Shown here: piece after piece, positions 53,960-63,449 of the stretch
How the letters are laid out: each line of letters opens with the position of its first letter
Numbering within the stretch: the first letter of the stretch is position 1
Assembly (NCBI GenBank): GCA_016926155.1
Contig: JAFGPC010000122.1
Coordinates: 27,549-91,548 of the forward strand
DNA: 64,000 bases
Source of the DNA: Sedimentisphaerales bacterium
GTDB taxonomy: Bacteria; Planctomycetota; Phycisphaerae; Sedimentisphaerales; Anaerohalosphaeraceae
Reading direction: 5' to 3'
Position numbers and translations under genes: made by a program
The notes under the pieces: generated by a model
The model's input: only the letters and a program-made list of their open reading frames with translations
The model's database searches: none
What the model was told of the DNA's origin: nothing

Positions 53960-55005
53960 TGAGTATCCGGAGGGAGTTTGATCCCGACGCAATGCCAGCT
54001 TGGCTTAGTAGCTTATGGCCATCTTCACGTTATGGACCATTCGTGATTGCGGGAGTGAATGATGATGATTGTGCTGTGATGAAATGGGATAGCCAATTCG
54101 TTATCATCACGACAGATTACCTGAACAGCAGTCCCATTGCTATTGAGTTAGGCGTGGGAGGCCTCGATGTGCTTGGTCGCTTAGTGGTTGCAGCTAATCT
54201 AGCAGACTTGTTGAGCACCGGAGCTATCCCCCGTGCTTTGTTAATCGGAGTCACCATGCATCGTGGTTCAACAACAGAGGATTTTAAACAAATCATGAAG
54301 GGCATCAAGCGGGAGGCTGACAAATACGGCGTCCCCGTGGTTGGCGGAGATACAAAGCTTGGCCGTGCTCTTGCTGTTATGGGAGTAGCTGTAGGATCTG
54401 TCCAGAATAGGCAAGAACTCTTTTTGAAGAATGCAGCCAAGCCCGGAGATACTGTATGGGTGTCTGGGCCAATCGGGGCTTGTAGTGCGGCAGTTCTTGG
54501 ATTAGCTAGAGGTATTATCCCCCCGACCCAACGACATTGGGCCATTCGAACCTTAACACGGCCTTCGTTGCCTATTGTACAGTCACGAAAGGCCGCGATT
54601 GCCCACGTTGGGCATGGGGGCATCGACGTGAGTGATGGGCTTGGGGAGGATCTATACCGACTATGCCACGCCAGTGGAGTGGGGGTAATTATAGATGCCC
54701 AGAATATACCTGTTCCGCCTCGTGCAGCAGCCATTGCTGCTGTGCTTGACCTGCCTGCATGGGCTCTGGCCTTCGCTAGTGGCGGTGATTTTCAGTTCAT
54801 TATGACGACAAGTGCGCGTTGCAAAAAGTTCATGAAAGAGTTAGACTTCCATCCGATAGGTTGTGTTGTGGCGGGTCACAGACAGCTCCTTCGGTTGCCC
54901 AATGGCTCGAAGCGGCCACTGCCCCGCACAGGGCATCGGGACGTAAGAAATATGAGTTTTCAAGAGGAAATCCAGTGCTTAGCACGGGAGGCCGCCAATG
55001 CCTAA
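53959..55005 (+). CDS. AIR synthase/ThiL-like ATP-binding protein
   Basis: 348 residues from the ATG overlapping the HIT stop. It has the layout of the PurM/ThiL/HypE/SelD superfamily: an acidic metal/ATP segment GVNDDDCAVMKWD, VIITTDYLNSSPI, AANLADLLSTGAIP (the ThiL N-D-x-x-A-M-G-like helix), GVPVVGGDTKLG, then ISDGL-like DVSDGLGEDLYRLC and a C-terminal domain ending with SGGDFQFIMTT. ThiL-type proteins phosphorylate thiamine phosphate, but here the gene lies in a nucleotide/methylation operon rather than with thi genes, so it may activate another substrate. It overlaps the next gene by 8 bases. Confidence 0.82.
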   Translation: MSIRREFDPDAMPAWLSSLWPSSRYGPFVIAGVNDDDCAVMKWDSQFVIITTDYLNSSPIAIELGVGGLDVLGRLVVAANLADLLSTGAIPRALLIGVTMHRGSTTEDFKQIMKGIKREADKYGVPVVGGDTKLGRALAVMGVAVGSVQNRQELFLKNAAKPGDTVWVSGPIGACSAAVLGLARGIIPPTQRHWAIRTLTRPSLPIVQSRKAAIAHVGHGGIDVSDGLGEDLYRLCHASGVGVIIDAQNIPVPPRAAAIAAVLDLPAWALAFASGGDFQFIMTTSARCKKFMKELDFHPIGCVVAGHRQLLRLPNGSKRPLPRTGHRDVRNMSFQEEIQCLAREAANA

Positions 55006-56299
55006 TAAGAGTACAGAGAAACTGATTAGTTCTTTGCGGGAAGCCCAGGCACAAATTGAAGAATCATTCATCAACCAGTGTGAACACGGGGCTCAGACAA
55101 AGAATCTGTCTGATGTCACCATGGCTGCCTGTGGACAGTTCGTAGGCCCTAACACCCGTGAAGTGGGTCAACGTGGTCTTCATGGGACTGCTGCAGCCAT
55201 CAAAGTGATCTCCCAAGTTGGTGACGTGAACGCGCACAACCTTGTCAAGCGACTCGTCAATTACGCCGCCAATCGAAGCCAGATTGAGATGAAAGTTCGC
55301 GGTGAAGATGACAGGCAGCAGAGCGATGTGCACAACAAGTGCGAGCTCGATGACATGAATGTAATTAAGAGTGCTGAATTATTGGAGGCGCTGGCGTACG
55401 CTCGACAGTGTGGCGTGGACACAGGTAATATGATTCAGGATATTCAGTTTCGACTCAATAATAGCATACTTCAAGATCAGGGATGGCGTTACTTCACTGA
55501 TGACAAGGAAGGCCCCCCTGAGATGCTTCCAACTGCCTATGTTCTCATGGGACTTGCGAAATCTGGTTTACATCTGGAAGCAAACAAGGCAGATAAATAC
55601 CTCAGGGACAGATTGACACATGCTCATCACCATAATAGAAGTAACCCCCTCAACCGACAGTCTCTTGCTGTTCACATTGCATGTCTTTATGCTCTAACTT
55701 TTCGTGACAGACCGAGCGGGCAATCAGGCAGTAACGAACTCAAGGAAATCTTTCAGGCATTGTGGCGCCTTTCTGTCGAAGGGCTACGGTATGACGATGA
55801 ACAGAATGTACCGTACTGGCATGTCCTCGAGAAGACATGCTATGTTCGTGTGCCATGGCAACTGTATTTGATCGCGCTGGCTGCTCACTACAATTTCCCA
55901 TGGATCTTCAGCAATCCAACATCTCTGAAGATGTTACAGCGGGCTGTTACTGCGGCCCACAATTCAAAGCCTGTTTATCCACAGTCAGGACCAGAGCCGT
56001 CGGCTCGCACTAGCGCCATTCTACATGACGTTCTCGGTCACTTAGTGGGACTCTTGGATAACCGCGATCTTGCTCCGTGGCCTCGCTGGATGGATCTTAT
56101 GAAGCATATGTTGGGGCATCGAGTATCACGATACATGTATCTCCTCAGTGCAATTCTCATTGTTGTTCTCAGTGTGAAGAGTGCATACAGTTCACGTCCT
56201 TCAATCTGGCCTGAACTTGCCCCTGGCTTTGTTGGTGCTGCTGTATTACTACTGGGCAAGGAGGGGATGAAAGCATTCAAGAGGCGCGGAGACATATGA
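54998..56299 (+). CDS. Alpha-toroid-like protein with C-terminal membrane hairpin
   Basis: A 433-residue protein of unknown family. Residues 60-340 are mostly helical, with repeats in the style of (alpha/alpha) toroids: AELLEALAYARQCGVDTG, LPTAYVLMGLAKSGLHLEA and AVHIACLYALTF. Two hydrophobic helices at the end (YLLSAILIVVLSVKSAYS and LAPGFVGAAVLLLGKEG) would anchor it to the membrane. It overlaps both neighbours (8 and 4 bases), so it is an integral part of the operon. A membrane-bound effector is one idea, since defence systems often end in a membrane protein. Function unknown. Confidence 0.6.
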   Translation: MPNKSTEKLISSLREAQAQIEESFINQCEHGAQTKNLSDVTMAACGQFVGPNTREVGQRGLHGTAAAIKVISQVGDVNAHNLVKRLVNYAANRSQIEMKVRGEDDRQQSDVHNKCELDDMNVIKSAELLEALAYARQCGVDTGNMIQDIQFRLNNSILQDQGWRYFTDDKEGPPEMLPTAYVLMGLAKSGLHLEANKADKYLRDRLTHAHHHNRSNPLNRQSLAVHIACLYALTFRDRPSGQSGSNELKEIFQALWRLSVEGLRYDDEQNVPYWHVLEKTCYVRVPWQLYLIALAAHYNFPWIFSNPTSLKMLQRAVTAAHNSKPVYPQSGPEPSARTSAILHDVLGHLVGLLDNRDLAPWPRWMDLMKHMLGHRVSRYMYLLSAILIVVLSVKSAYSSRPSIWPELAPGFVGAAVLLLGKEGMKAFKRRGDI

Positions 56300-58746
56300 T
56301 CGAATTCTCTGATATATTGCTTGGGCGGATTTCTATACCCGATTGGCTTGACGCTTTTCTCAGGCTGCCTGAGTTTTCTCGACTGAGAGGAGTACGTTTA
56401 TCAAATGTGGACTCTTTCGAGTTCAAGGATTTCTCTCGGCCAAGCCGATGGGAGCACTCCGTGTCTGTCGCGTATCTTGCTCATAGATGCGCACTCACAC
56501 GGAAACTAGATCATAAAGACGTGGTTCACTTGACACTCAGTGGCTTACTCCACGATGTAGCAACACCGCCCTTCGGGCATACTCTGGAATATGTCCTACC
56601 AGGTTTCGATCATGAGTTGGAGAGCCAGAAATTGCTACATGCAATACCTGGAACAGACTTCGTACCGGACGTTCCCGTCTTCGCGTCACAACTCCCGCGT
56701 TTCCGAGCTGCATGTAAATCGCTTGCATCAGAACTTGGAGTATCGATAGATCCAGATCGAATCGCCGATGCTGTTGTAGGACGTGGTGAACTCGGATTTC
56801 TGATACATGGGACTCTTGACTTGGATAATGCAGACAACGTTACTCGTGCCTGTCATTATCTTGGAATTGATGTCGACGGCAAAGTGCCAGTGCGCGTTGC
56901 CGACTGGCTAGCTAATCAAGATGCTATGCCAAGCAACTTAGGTGAGTGCTCGCACGAGGCGGTGCGGAAGTGGCATGGCTATCGTGAGCAATTGTACTCA
57001 GCTTTCTACAACTCTTCCGATGGCGAATTGGCTCGTCAGGGCTTCCTGCAGCATATTTTCCGCCGCGCTGTAGCTGGACAATTTCCCCGTGCTCAGCTTG
57101 TATGGAATACGGACGAACGTCTACTCTATGACATTGAGCGTTTCGATTGGTCAAAGGAACCTGGTTCATGGGCCATAACAATCAAGGAACTCATTCAGCG
57201 ATACGCCTTACTTGAGCAACCCATGAAGGTCGCTCAGATAGAACTTGATCCTGGAGAACTTGATGCTCTGAAACATCCCGAAGCTGGTGCATGGATAGAA
57301 GAACAGCTATCTTCGCGACATGCAGAACTCTTTGTTTTAATCTCTTCTCGTCGTTATGCTGAAGCAAGAACATATCTCTTCCCGCCACCTGCTGGCGTTT
57401 TACTCATATTCAAGCTGGGCAGCCCCCTCAAGAAAGGGCATCTCCCATCCTTTATTCAGCATGAAATCCTAGACGAAGGAAGCGGTTCTTGGTTAGTGAG
57501 TGCGTTTTCGACCCGCTTACGAAGTCATGTGTCGACATGGTGTAAGACGAAACCCTGGTTGAATCTTACCAGAACAAGGGAGTCTCGTATCGTCGATAGC
57601 TTGGACTTTATCGGAGACTGGGGCTTTCGTCTATCACAGAATGATAATTTGCATCCTTATCCAGGTACTTTTGTCCATGCAATACCAGCCAGTCTGATTA
57701 CAGCCCTTGGTCTAAAGGGTGAATTGATACTTGATCCATTTGGAGGCACTGGCCAAACAGCAGTGGAGTCAATCAAGTATGGGGGACGAGCGATTTCAGC
57801 AGATGTCAATAGTATCGCATGCCTAGCCGCTCGAACAAAGATAACTTTTTTACCAAACAAGGATCGATTATCATTGCGTGGCATTACGTGTGAGGAATTG
57901 CGTCAATATCAGCCATGCAAACCACCAGTTGTCGATAACCTGGACAAGTGGTTTCATTCACGTACACTCGATGAACTGTGTAAGATATGGCGTTTCATTA
58001 CATGTCAACGACGGAAAGAGAAGAAGCAATTCCTTACAGCATGCTTCTCGGCGATGCTGCCCTCGTGTACTGCCCGACGAGGAAAACAGCATGGATGGTT
58101 TGCCGACAATACTCCATTACCACGGGGACAGAAAGAGCCCGAGTATCAGGATGCGTTATCCGAGTTTGTACTCAGAGTGGATCGCAATCTTACAGCTATC
58201 GAGGAATTGTATGCTTATTTGGAGCGGGATAATCGTGATCCTGTTACCGAGCTATCTCGGGTACATGTCATACAAGTGGATGCGTCGTGTGCTACGCCTG
58301 CTGATTATGGGGTAGAACCGGGAACTGTTGCGGGCATTATCACGTCACCTCCTTATCTATGCATGGCCGATTACACGCTCGGACAACGGCTATCTTATTA
58401 TTGGATATACCCTGAAGCGTTCAATGTTGATTTTGCAAAGGAAATTGGAGCGAGAAGATTGCGCCTACACAAGGGAGATCCGTTGCAGGACTATCTGAAT
58501 TCGATGAAGTCCTTTGCGAAGAACATGGCGGATGTTTTACGACCGGGTGGATTTCTGTGTACTGTGCTTGGAGCTCCTGTGGCAAAGGCCTTTGAGGGAG
58601 CGGATATCATCAAAGCGTACGATGTGCTACTGGCAGAATTTGGTTTTGATATTCTGTGGAAGCGAGAAAGGAATATTCACTGGCATCGAAACTATGGTTA
58701 TGCTAAGTTGAAGAAAGAACGGATATCTGTTCATGTGTTCCGGTAG
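56296..58746 (+). CDS. HD-domain phosphohydrolase fused to TSPPY-type DNA methyltransferase
   Basis: An 816-residue fusion. The N-terminal 250 residues are a dGTPase/YfbR-like HD domain: PSRWEHSVSVAYLAHRC (first His), LSGLLHDVATPPFGH (His-Asp pair plus His) and a later metal-site Asp in LDLDNADNV. The C-terminal 350 residues are a SAM-dependent DNA methyltransferase with ELILDPFGGTGQTAVES near residue 478 (SAM site) and GIITSPPYLCMADYTLGQ near 683 (catalytic TSPPY). Motif order places the SAM site before the catalytic site, as in gamma/beta-type amino-methyltransferases. No restriction gene is directly coupled. The HD part might clean nucleotides or act as effector or sensor. Last gene of the four-gene operon. 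Confidence 0.88.
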   Translation: MIEFSDILLGRISIPDWLDAFLRLPEFSRLRGVRLSNVDSFEFKDFSRPSRWEHSVSVAYLAHRCALTRKLDHKDVVHLTLSGLLHDVATPPFGHTLEYVLPGFDHELESQKLLHAIPGTDFVPDVPVFASQLPRFRAACKSLASELGVSIDPDRIADAVVGRGELGFLIHGTLDLDNADNVTRACHYLGIDVDGKVPVRVADWLANQDAMPSNLGECSHEAVRKWHGYREQLYSAFYNSSDGELARQGFLQHIFRRAVAGQFPRAQLVWNTDERLLYDIERFDWSKEPGSWAITIKELIQRYALLEQPMKVAQIELDPGELDALKHPEAGAWIEEQLSSRHAELFVLISSRRYAEARTYLFPPPAGVLLIFKLGSPLKKGHLPSFIQHEILDEGSGSWLVSAFSTRLRSHVSTWCKTKPWLNLTRTRESRIVDSLDFIGDWGFRLSQNDNLHPYPGTFVHAIPASLITALGLKGELILDPFGGTGQTAVESIKYGGRAISADVNSIACLAARTKITFLPNKDRLSLRGITCEELRQYQPCKPPVVDNLDKWFHSRTLDELCKIWRFITCQRRKEKKQFLTACFSAMLPSCTARRGKQHGWFADNTPLPRGQKEPEYQDALSEFVLRVDRNLTAIEELYAYLERDNRDPVTELSRVHVIQVDASCATPADYGVEPGTVAGIITSPPYLCMADYTLGQRLSYYWIYPEAFNVDFAKEIGARRLRLHKGDPLQDYLNSMKSFAKNMADVLRPGGFLCTVLGAPVAKAFEGADIIKAYDVLLAEFGFDILWKRERNIHWHRNYGYAKLKKERISVHVFR

Positions 58747-59097
58747 AATAATGTAGGTCTTTCCAATTTCGTCCAACAAGTTATGTAACTTACCATTGAG
58801 AATGCAGAGAAATTCGATAGTTCTTGGCTGATTATTGACGGATAGTACCTTATAAAAGATTACTCAATGGATTGTAACAAAGCGGAATCAAGATTCATAA
58901 GCAGGTCCAGGTAGAAATCATATACATAAAGTATACCTCTCAGTGACCAGCGGCAAGAGTTAATCCATAAGTTTGTTTTGTGTACGCTCTAAATCATACG
59001 GATTACCTTTCAATGAAATGTCTTGAAAAGCAATATCCAGAATCTATAATGCCATCATAAACCAAGACCATCAAGGAGCTTAAGGAAACCATTAGAA
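58747..59097. other. Intergenic region with a DUF4238 relic
   Basis: About 350 bp after the fusion gene. The middle part is a decayed copy of DUF4238 coding sequence (listed separately). AAGGAAACC just before 59098 serves the next gene. Confidence 0.5.
58836..58965 (-). pseudogene. DUF4238 gene relic
   Basis: This stretch aligns base by base with 52622-52755 inside the DUF4238 gene (shared words include GACGGATAGTACCT, CAATGGATTG and TACATAAAGTATAC). Translated on the minus strand it reads RGILYVYDFYLDLL, then LDSALLQSIE, a stop, then RYYPSI. It is the remains of a second, diverged copy in the same orientation, now about 130 bp long. Confidence 0.75.
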
Positions 59098-60723
59098 ATG
59101 CCGACACTGGATTGGATTGGCAAAAAGGCCGTAGTAAATCATCATCGGGAAGTGCCGTATCGTCTATTGCGGTGTGACGAAAAACTTTCTATGGGTGATC
59201 CGGGCAGTGGGAATCTGCTCGTGGAGGGGGATAATCTTCTGGCTCTCAAAGCACTCCTTCCCTACTACGCTGGACAAGTCAAATGCATCTATATCGATCC
59301 TCCCTATAACACAGGAAATGAGAACTGGATTTATAACGACAACGTCAATTCTTTTGAAATTCGAAAATGGCTCGGACATGTAGTCGGCAAGGAGGCAGAA
59401 GACCTTTCAAGAGATGATAAGTGGTTATGTATGATGTACCCAAGATTGGCAGTGCTGAGGGAATTTTTAAGTGAAGATGGTGCGATTTTCATATCAATTG
59501 ATGACAATGAAATACACAACTTACGTTCTATGATGAACGAAATATATGGGAAAAAAAATTTCATTGCTTCGATTATTTGGCAAAAGATATTTTCAACAAA
59601 AAATACAGCCCGTCATCTTTCAGAAAGCCATGACTATATAGTAGTTTATAGTAAAAATGCGAATATATGGCGTCCGAATCTAATAGAAAGATCAGACGTT
59701 GCAAACAAACGATATAAAAATCCAGACAACGACCCACGTGGGCCTTGGACTTCTGGTGATTGTTCAGCACGAAATCCTTATAACGCTGGAATTTATAGCA
59801 TCAAATGTCCAGGTGGGCGAACTATCTCTGGCCCTCCTAAAGGAATGTATTGGCGATTCTCAAAGGAGAAATTCGAGGAGCTTGACAAAGATAAACGAAT
59901 TTGGTGGGGAAAGAGTAATAATAACGTACCGAGGCTCAAGCGTTTTCTATCGGAAGTCAAGGAAGGTGTTACACCTGACACGATCTGGTTTCACAAAGAG
60001 GTAGGTAACACACAAGAAGCTAAGAAGGAATTGCTGGCAACAGTTCAGTTTGACAATTCCGCATCTGTTTTTATCAGCCCTAAACCAACTCGACTTTTAC
60101 GTCGTATAATAGAAATTTCGACCAATAAAGATTCAATCATTCTTGATAGTTTTGCTGGAACCGGAACAACCGGACAAGCTGTATTAGCGGCAAATGAGGC
60201 GGACGGGGGGAAACGTCGATTCATTTGCATTGAGATGGAATCTGATATTTGCCAAAACATAACAAAGACAAGACTCAACACAGTATTGACTGAATACAAA
60301 AAAAGAACGGAAAATTCCGGGGAACATAAAATCTTCGATAGTGGATTTCGATACTGTAAATTGGCATACCCGATATTTGACAAGACAGGTCAGATTCATT
60401 CTGAAGTAACCTTTGCAGATTTGGCGACACACGTATTTTTCACTGAGACAGGTGAACCAATCCCTAAACAACCAAAGAAAAAAGAAACCTCACCCTTACT
60501 TGGAATTGTTAATGATGTAGCCGTTTATTTTCTTTTTAATGGAATCCTTGGTGACAAGAGAGCCAATGGAGGCAATATCTTGACAAGCAAGGTATTAGCC
60601 GAACTTCCAGTCCATAAAGGTCCAAAGGTCATTTATGGTGAAGGATGTCGTTTGGGGATTTCCAGACTCAAACGTGAAGGGATTATCTTTAAACAAATTC
60701 CCTATCAAATCAGTGTTTCATAG
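59098..60723 (+). CDS. mod: Type III restriction-modification methyltransferase (Mod)
   Basis: A 541-residue adenine-N6-type DNA methyltransferase. The catalytic motif comes first, KCIYIDPPYNTGNENW near residue 62-78 (DPPY), and the SAM motif near residue 350, ILDSFAGTGTTGQAVLAA, the beta-class order of type III Mod proteins. It both modifies the site and provides sequence recognition for the Res subunit encoded 17 bp downstream. The size is slightly below most Mods (about 600). AAGGAAA precedes the ATG. Confidence 0.92.
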   Translation: MPTLDWIGKKAVVNHHREVPYRLLRCDEKLSMGDPGSGNLLVEGDNLLALKALLPYYAGQVKCIYIDPPYNTGNENWIYNDNVNSFEIRKWLGHVVGKEAEDLSRDDKWLCMMYPRLAVLREFLSEDGAIFISIDDNEIHNLRSMMNEIYGKKNFIASIIWQKIFSTKNTARHLSESHDYIVVYSKNANIWRPNLIERSDVANKRYKNPDNDPRGPWTSGDCSARNPYNAGIYSIKCPGGRTISGPPKGMYWRFSKEKFEELDKDKRIWWGKSNNNVPRLKRFLSEVKEGVTPDTIWFHKEVGNTQEAKKELLATVQFDNSASVFISPKPTRLLRRIIEISTNKDSIILDSFAGTGTTGQAVLAANEADGGKRRFICIEMESDICQNITKTRLNTVLTEYKKRTENSGEHKIFDSGFRYCKLAYPIFDKTGQIHSEVTFADLATHVFFTETGEPIPKQPKKKETSPLLGIVNDVAVYFLFNGILGDKRANGGNILTSKVLAELPVHKGPKVIYGEGCRLGISRLKREGIIFKQIPYQISVS

Positions 60724-60740
60724 GGTCTCAGGGAGGAAAG

Positions 60741-63347
60741 ATGCTTCAGCTAAAAGAATATCAGCAACGATCTTTGGAGGCATTGGAGCAATATTTTCGG
60801 GCGATCTGTCGACATGGAGCAAAAGCCGCTTTCGTTCTAGCGATGGAACGTCCGTATCGTGATGTTCCTCATATGGAAAACATGCCTTATGTCTGCCTAC
60901 GAGTTCCCACAGGTGGGGGTAAAACTTTCATGGCATGCCATTCGTTACATATTGCCGCTCGTGAATTTTTACAGGCTGAACGGGCCGTCTGTTTATGGCT
61001 TGCACCCTCCAATGCCATTGTAAACCAAACACTGGAAGCCCTTAAGAATCGGCACCATCCCTATCGTCAAGTACTCGATGCAGCCTTTTCCGGTAATATT
61101 AAAATTCTGGAGTTAACTGAGGCATTGTATGTAACAAGAGCCGATCTGGATGGGGCTACCTGCATCATCGTGACCACACTTCAAGCCCTTCGCGTTACCG
61201 ATACGGAGGGTCGAAAGGTCTATGAATCGGCTGGGGCGTTACAACATCACTTTAGTGATCTTCCACCGATGATCCGTTCCAGTCTCGAAAAAACGACAGA
61301 TGGGACTATCGATTACTCGTTGGCCAATGTGTTATCCATGCGCCATCCGGTTGTGATTATGGACGAGGCACACAATGCACGAACACCATTGTCCTTCGAC
61401 ACACTGAACCGTTTCAATCCTTCCTGTATTATCGAGTTTACGGCTACTCCGGAAACGAAACACGATCCGCAACGAGGCTTATTTGCCAGCAATATCCTTC
61501 ATCATGTCTCCGCGCTTGAACTCAAAGAAGCGGAAATGATCAAACTGCCGATCCGATTGAGGACAAGGGCTGCATGGCAGGAAATCGTATCCGATGCCAT
61601 CCAAACCCATCATATGCTTACAAAAGAAGCTGAAAAAGAGCAAAAACAGAGTGGTGAATACATACGCCCGATCATGCTCTTACAGGCTCAGTCCGTTACT
61701 GGAAACGATATCAATGTTGATACCTTGAAGCAGACGCTTATTACGGAATTTCATATTCCGGAAGAGCAAATCGCAATAGCCACGGGTTCACAGCGGGAAA
61801 TTAAGGGCGTCGACTTATTTGATCCTGATTGCCCTATCCGTTTTATTATTACGGTTAAGGCTCTTGCCGAAGGATGGGATTGTTCTTTTGCTTACATTCT
61901 TTGCAGCGTTTCAGAAATCAGTACTGCCCGATCTGTCGAACAGGTGCTAGGTCGTATTTTACGACTCCCACGAGCCAAAAAGAAGGAAAATGAAGCTCTT
62001 AACTGTGCTTATGCCTTTGCCGCATCGCCCAATTTCATACATACCGCCAATTCACTGCGGGATGCCTTGATTGAAGGAGCAGGCTTTCAGAAGATGGAAG
62101 CTGCTGATCTTATTGTGCCAGACAAGCCTCAAGACCTTTTCGATACAGGCACCCTTTTTGTGGAATCATCAGAAACACTCTCTGAGGCTCCGGATCTGGA
62201 AGATTTACCGCCCGACTTATCACCCCGTGTAGCATACAATTCTGAGAGTAGCACGCTTACGGTCAGAGGGCTATTATCCAACGAACAAAAAGAATTACTC
62301 CAGCAAAGATGTTTGAGTGAGCAAGATCGTCAAGCAATAGAACGCATCTACCATGCTTCTCAGGGCCGAGTTGCAGCCGCTTCGGGCAAGGTTGAACGTG
62401 TAACATTGAGCGTTCCTCGTTTAGGAATACGAATCGACAACCAGCTTGAACTTTTCGAGGAAGACCACTTCCTAGCTATCCCGTGGAATCTTGCCGAATG
62501 TGATCCATCCCTTACTGAAAAAGAATTCCCGTCGGATTATGCAAACGGGGAAGCCGGACAGATCGATGTTACAGAGGACGGTCATGTCCAAATGACCGAC
62601 TATATCCGTGAAATCCATACGCAATTAAGCCTTTTTGAGTATGAAAAGGGATGGACACTTGCTGAACTGACCAACTGGATCGACGGCAAGATTCCCCACC
62701 CTGATATTACTCAAGTTCAGTCAAGCCTCTTTATTCACAATGTTCTTACTGGTTTGATGGATGCCCGGAAGTTGGAAGTCGAACATCTAGCTCGACATAA
62801 GTTTCGATTGATTCAGGCGATCAAGGAGAAGATCGAAACATATCGTCTTTTTCATCATCATCAAGCCTATCAGAAAATATTATTTGAGTCAGAAACTGAG
62901 ATCATTGAAACAAGTCCGGAGCTATGTCTGATATATAATCCTGATCACTATGCGCCGAATTGGTATTATGAAGGCGGTTATCAATGGAAGAAGCATTTAT
63001 TCCATCTTGTCGGTGAACTCAAATCTGACGGCGAAGAATTTGAATGTGCTTTATTTTTAGATTCCCTTGATGAAGTCGAGATATGGGTAAGAAATCTGGA
63101 ACGTCGAGTTGAATCTTCTTTCTGGCTTCAGACCTCTACTGATAAATTTTACCCTGACTTTGTATGCAGGCTTACCGATGGCCGAATCCTTGTAGTCGAG
63201 TACAAAGGGGCTGATCGTTGGTCAAATGACGATTCAAAAGAGAAACGTGCTTTGGGTGAACTCTGGTCGGAACGAAGTAAAGATCAATGTCTGTTCATCA
63301 TGCCCAAAGGCCCGAATTTTGAATCAATACGGCAGAAGATACATTAA
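60741..63347 (+). CDS. res: Type III restriction enzyme helicase-nuclease subunit (Res)
   Basis: An 868-residue SF2 helicase. Walker A is RVPTGGGKTFMACHS, Walker B is VVIMDEAHNAR, motif III is FTATPETK, and motif VI-like is RSVEQVLGRILRLPRA. A PD-(D/E)XK nuclease follows near the end (FYPDFVCRLTDGRILVVEYK). It cuts DNA after ATP-driven communication between two unmodified sites, together with Mod. GGGAGGAAAG precedes the start. All active motifs seem intact, so the pair is probably functional. Confidence 0.93.
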   Translation: MLQLKEYQQRSLEALEQYFRAICRHGAKAAFVLAMERPYRDVPHMENMPYVCLRVPTGGGKTFMACHSLHIAAREFLQAERAVCLWLAPSNAIVNQTLEALKNRHHPYRQVLDAAFSGNIKILELTEALYVTRADLDGATCIIVTTLQALRVTDTEGRKVYESAGALQHHFSDLPPMIRSSLEKTTDGTIDYSLANVLSMRHPVVIMDEAHNARTPLSFDTLNRFNPSCIIEFTATPETKHDPQRGLFASNILHHVSALELKEAEMIKLPIRLRTRAAWQEIVSDAIQTHHMLTKEAEKEQKQSGEYIRPIMLLQAQSVTGNDINVDTLKQTLITEFHIPEEQIAIATGSQREIKGVDLFDPDCPIRFIITVKALAEGWDCSFAYILCSVSEISTARSVEQVLGRILRLPRAKKKENEALNCAYAFAASPNFIHTANSLRDALIEGAGFQKMEAADLIVPDKPQDLFDTGTLFVESSETLSEAPDLEDLPPDLSPRVAYNSESSTLTVRGLLSNEQKELLQQRCLSEQDRQAIERIYHASQGRVAAASGKVERVTLSVPRLGIRIDNQLELFEEDHFLAIPWNLAECDPSLTEKEFPSDYANGEAGQIDVTEDGHVQMTDYIREIHTQLSLFEYEKGWTLAELTNWIDGKIPHPDITQVQSSLFIHNVLTGLMDARKLEVEHLARHKFRLIQAIKEKIETYRLFHHHQAYQKILFESETEIIETSPELCLIYNPDHYAPNWYYEGGYQWKKHLFHLVGELKSDGEEFECALFLDSLDEVEIWVRNLERRVESSFWLQTSTDKFYPDFVCRLTDGRILVVEYKGADRWSNDDSKEKRALGELWSERSKDQCLFIMPKGPNFESIRQKIH

Positions 63348-63449
63348 GCAGAAACAAATGCTGATCAATAAGCCCTCCATCTGAGTTTACTCGCAAAAGA
63401 CAGTACAATAGTCGGGAAAAATATAAATAAGAACTCGAGGAGATATCTA

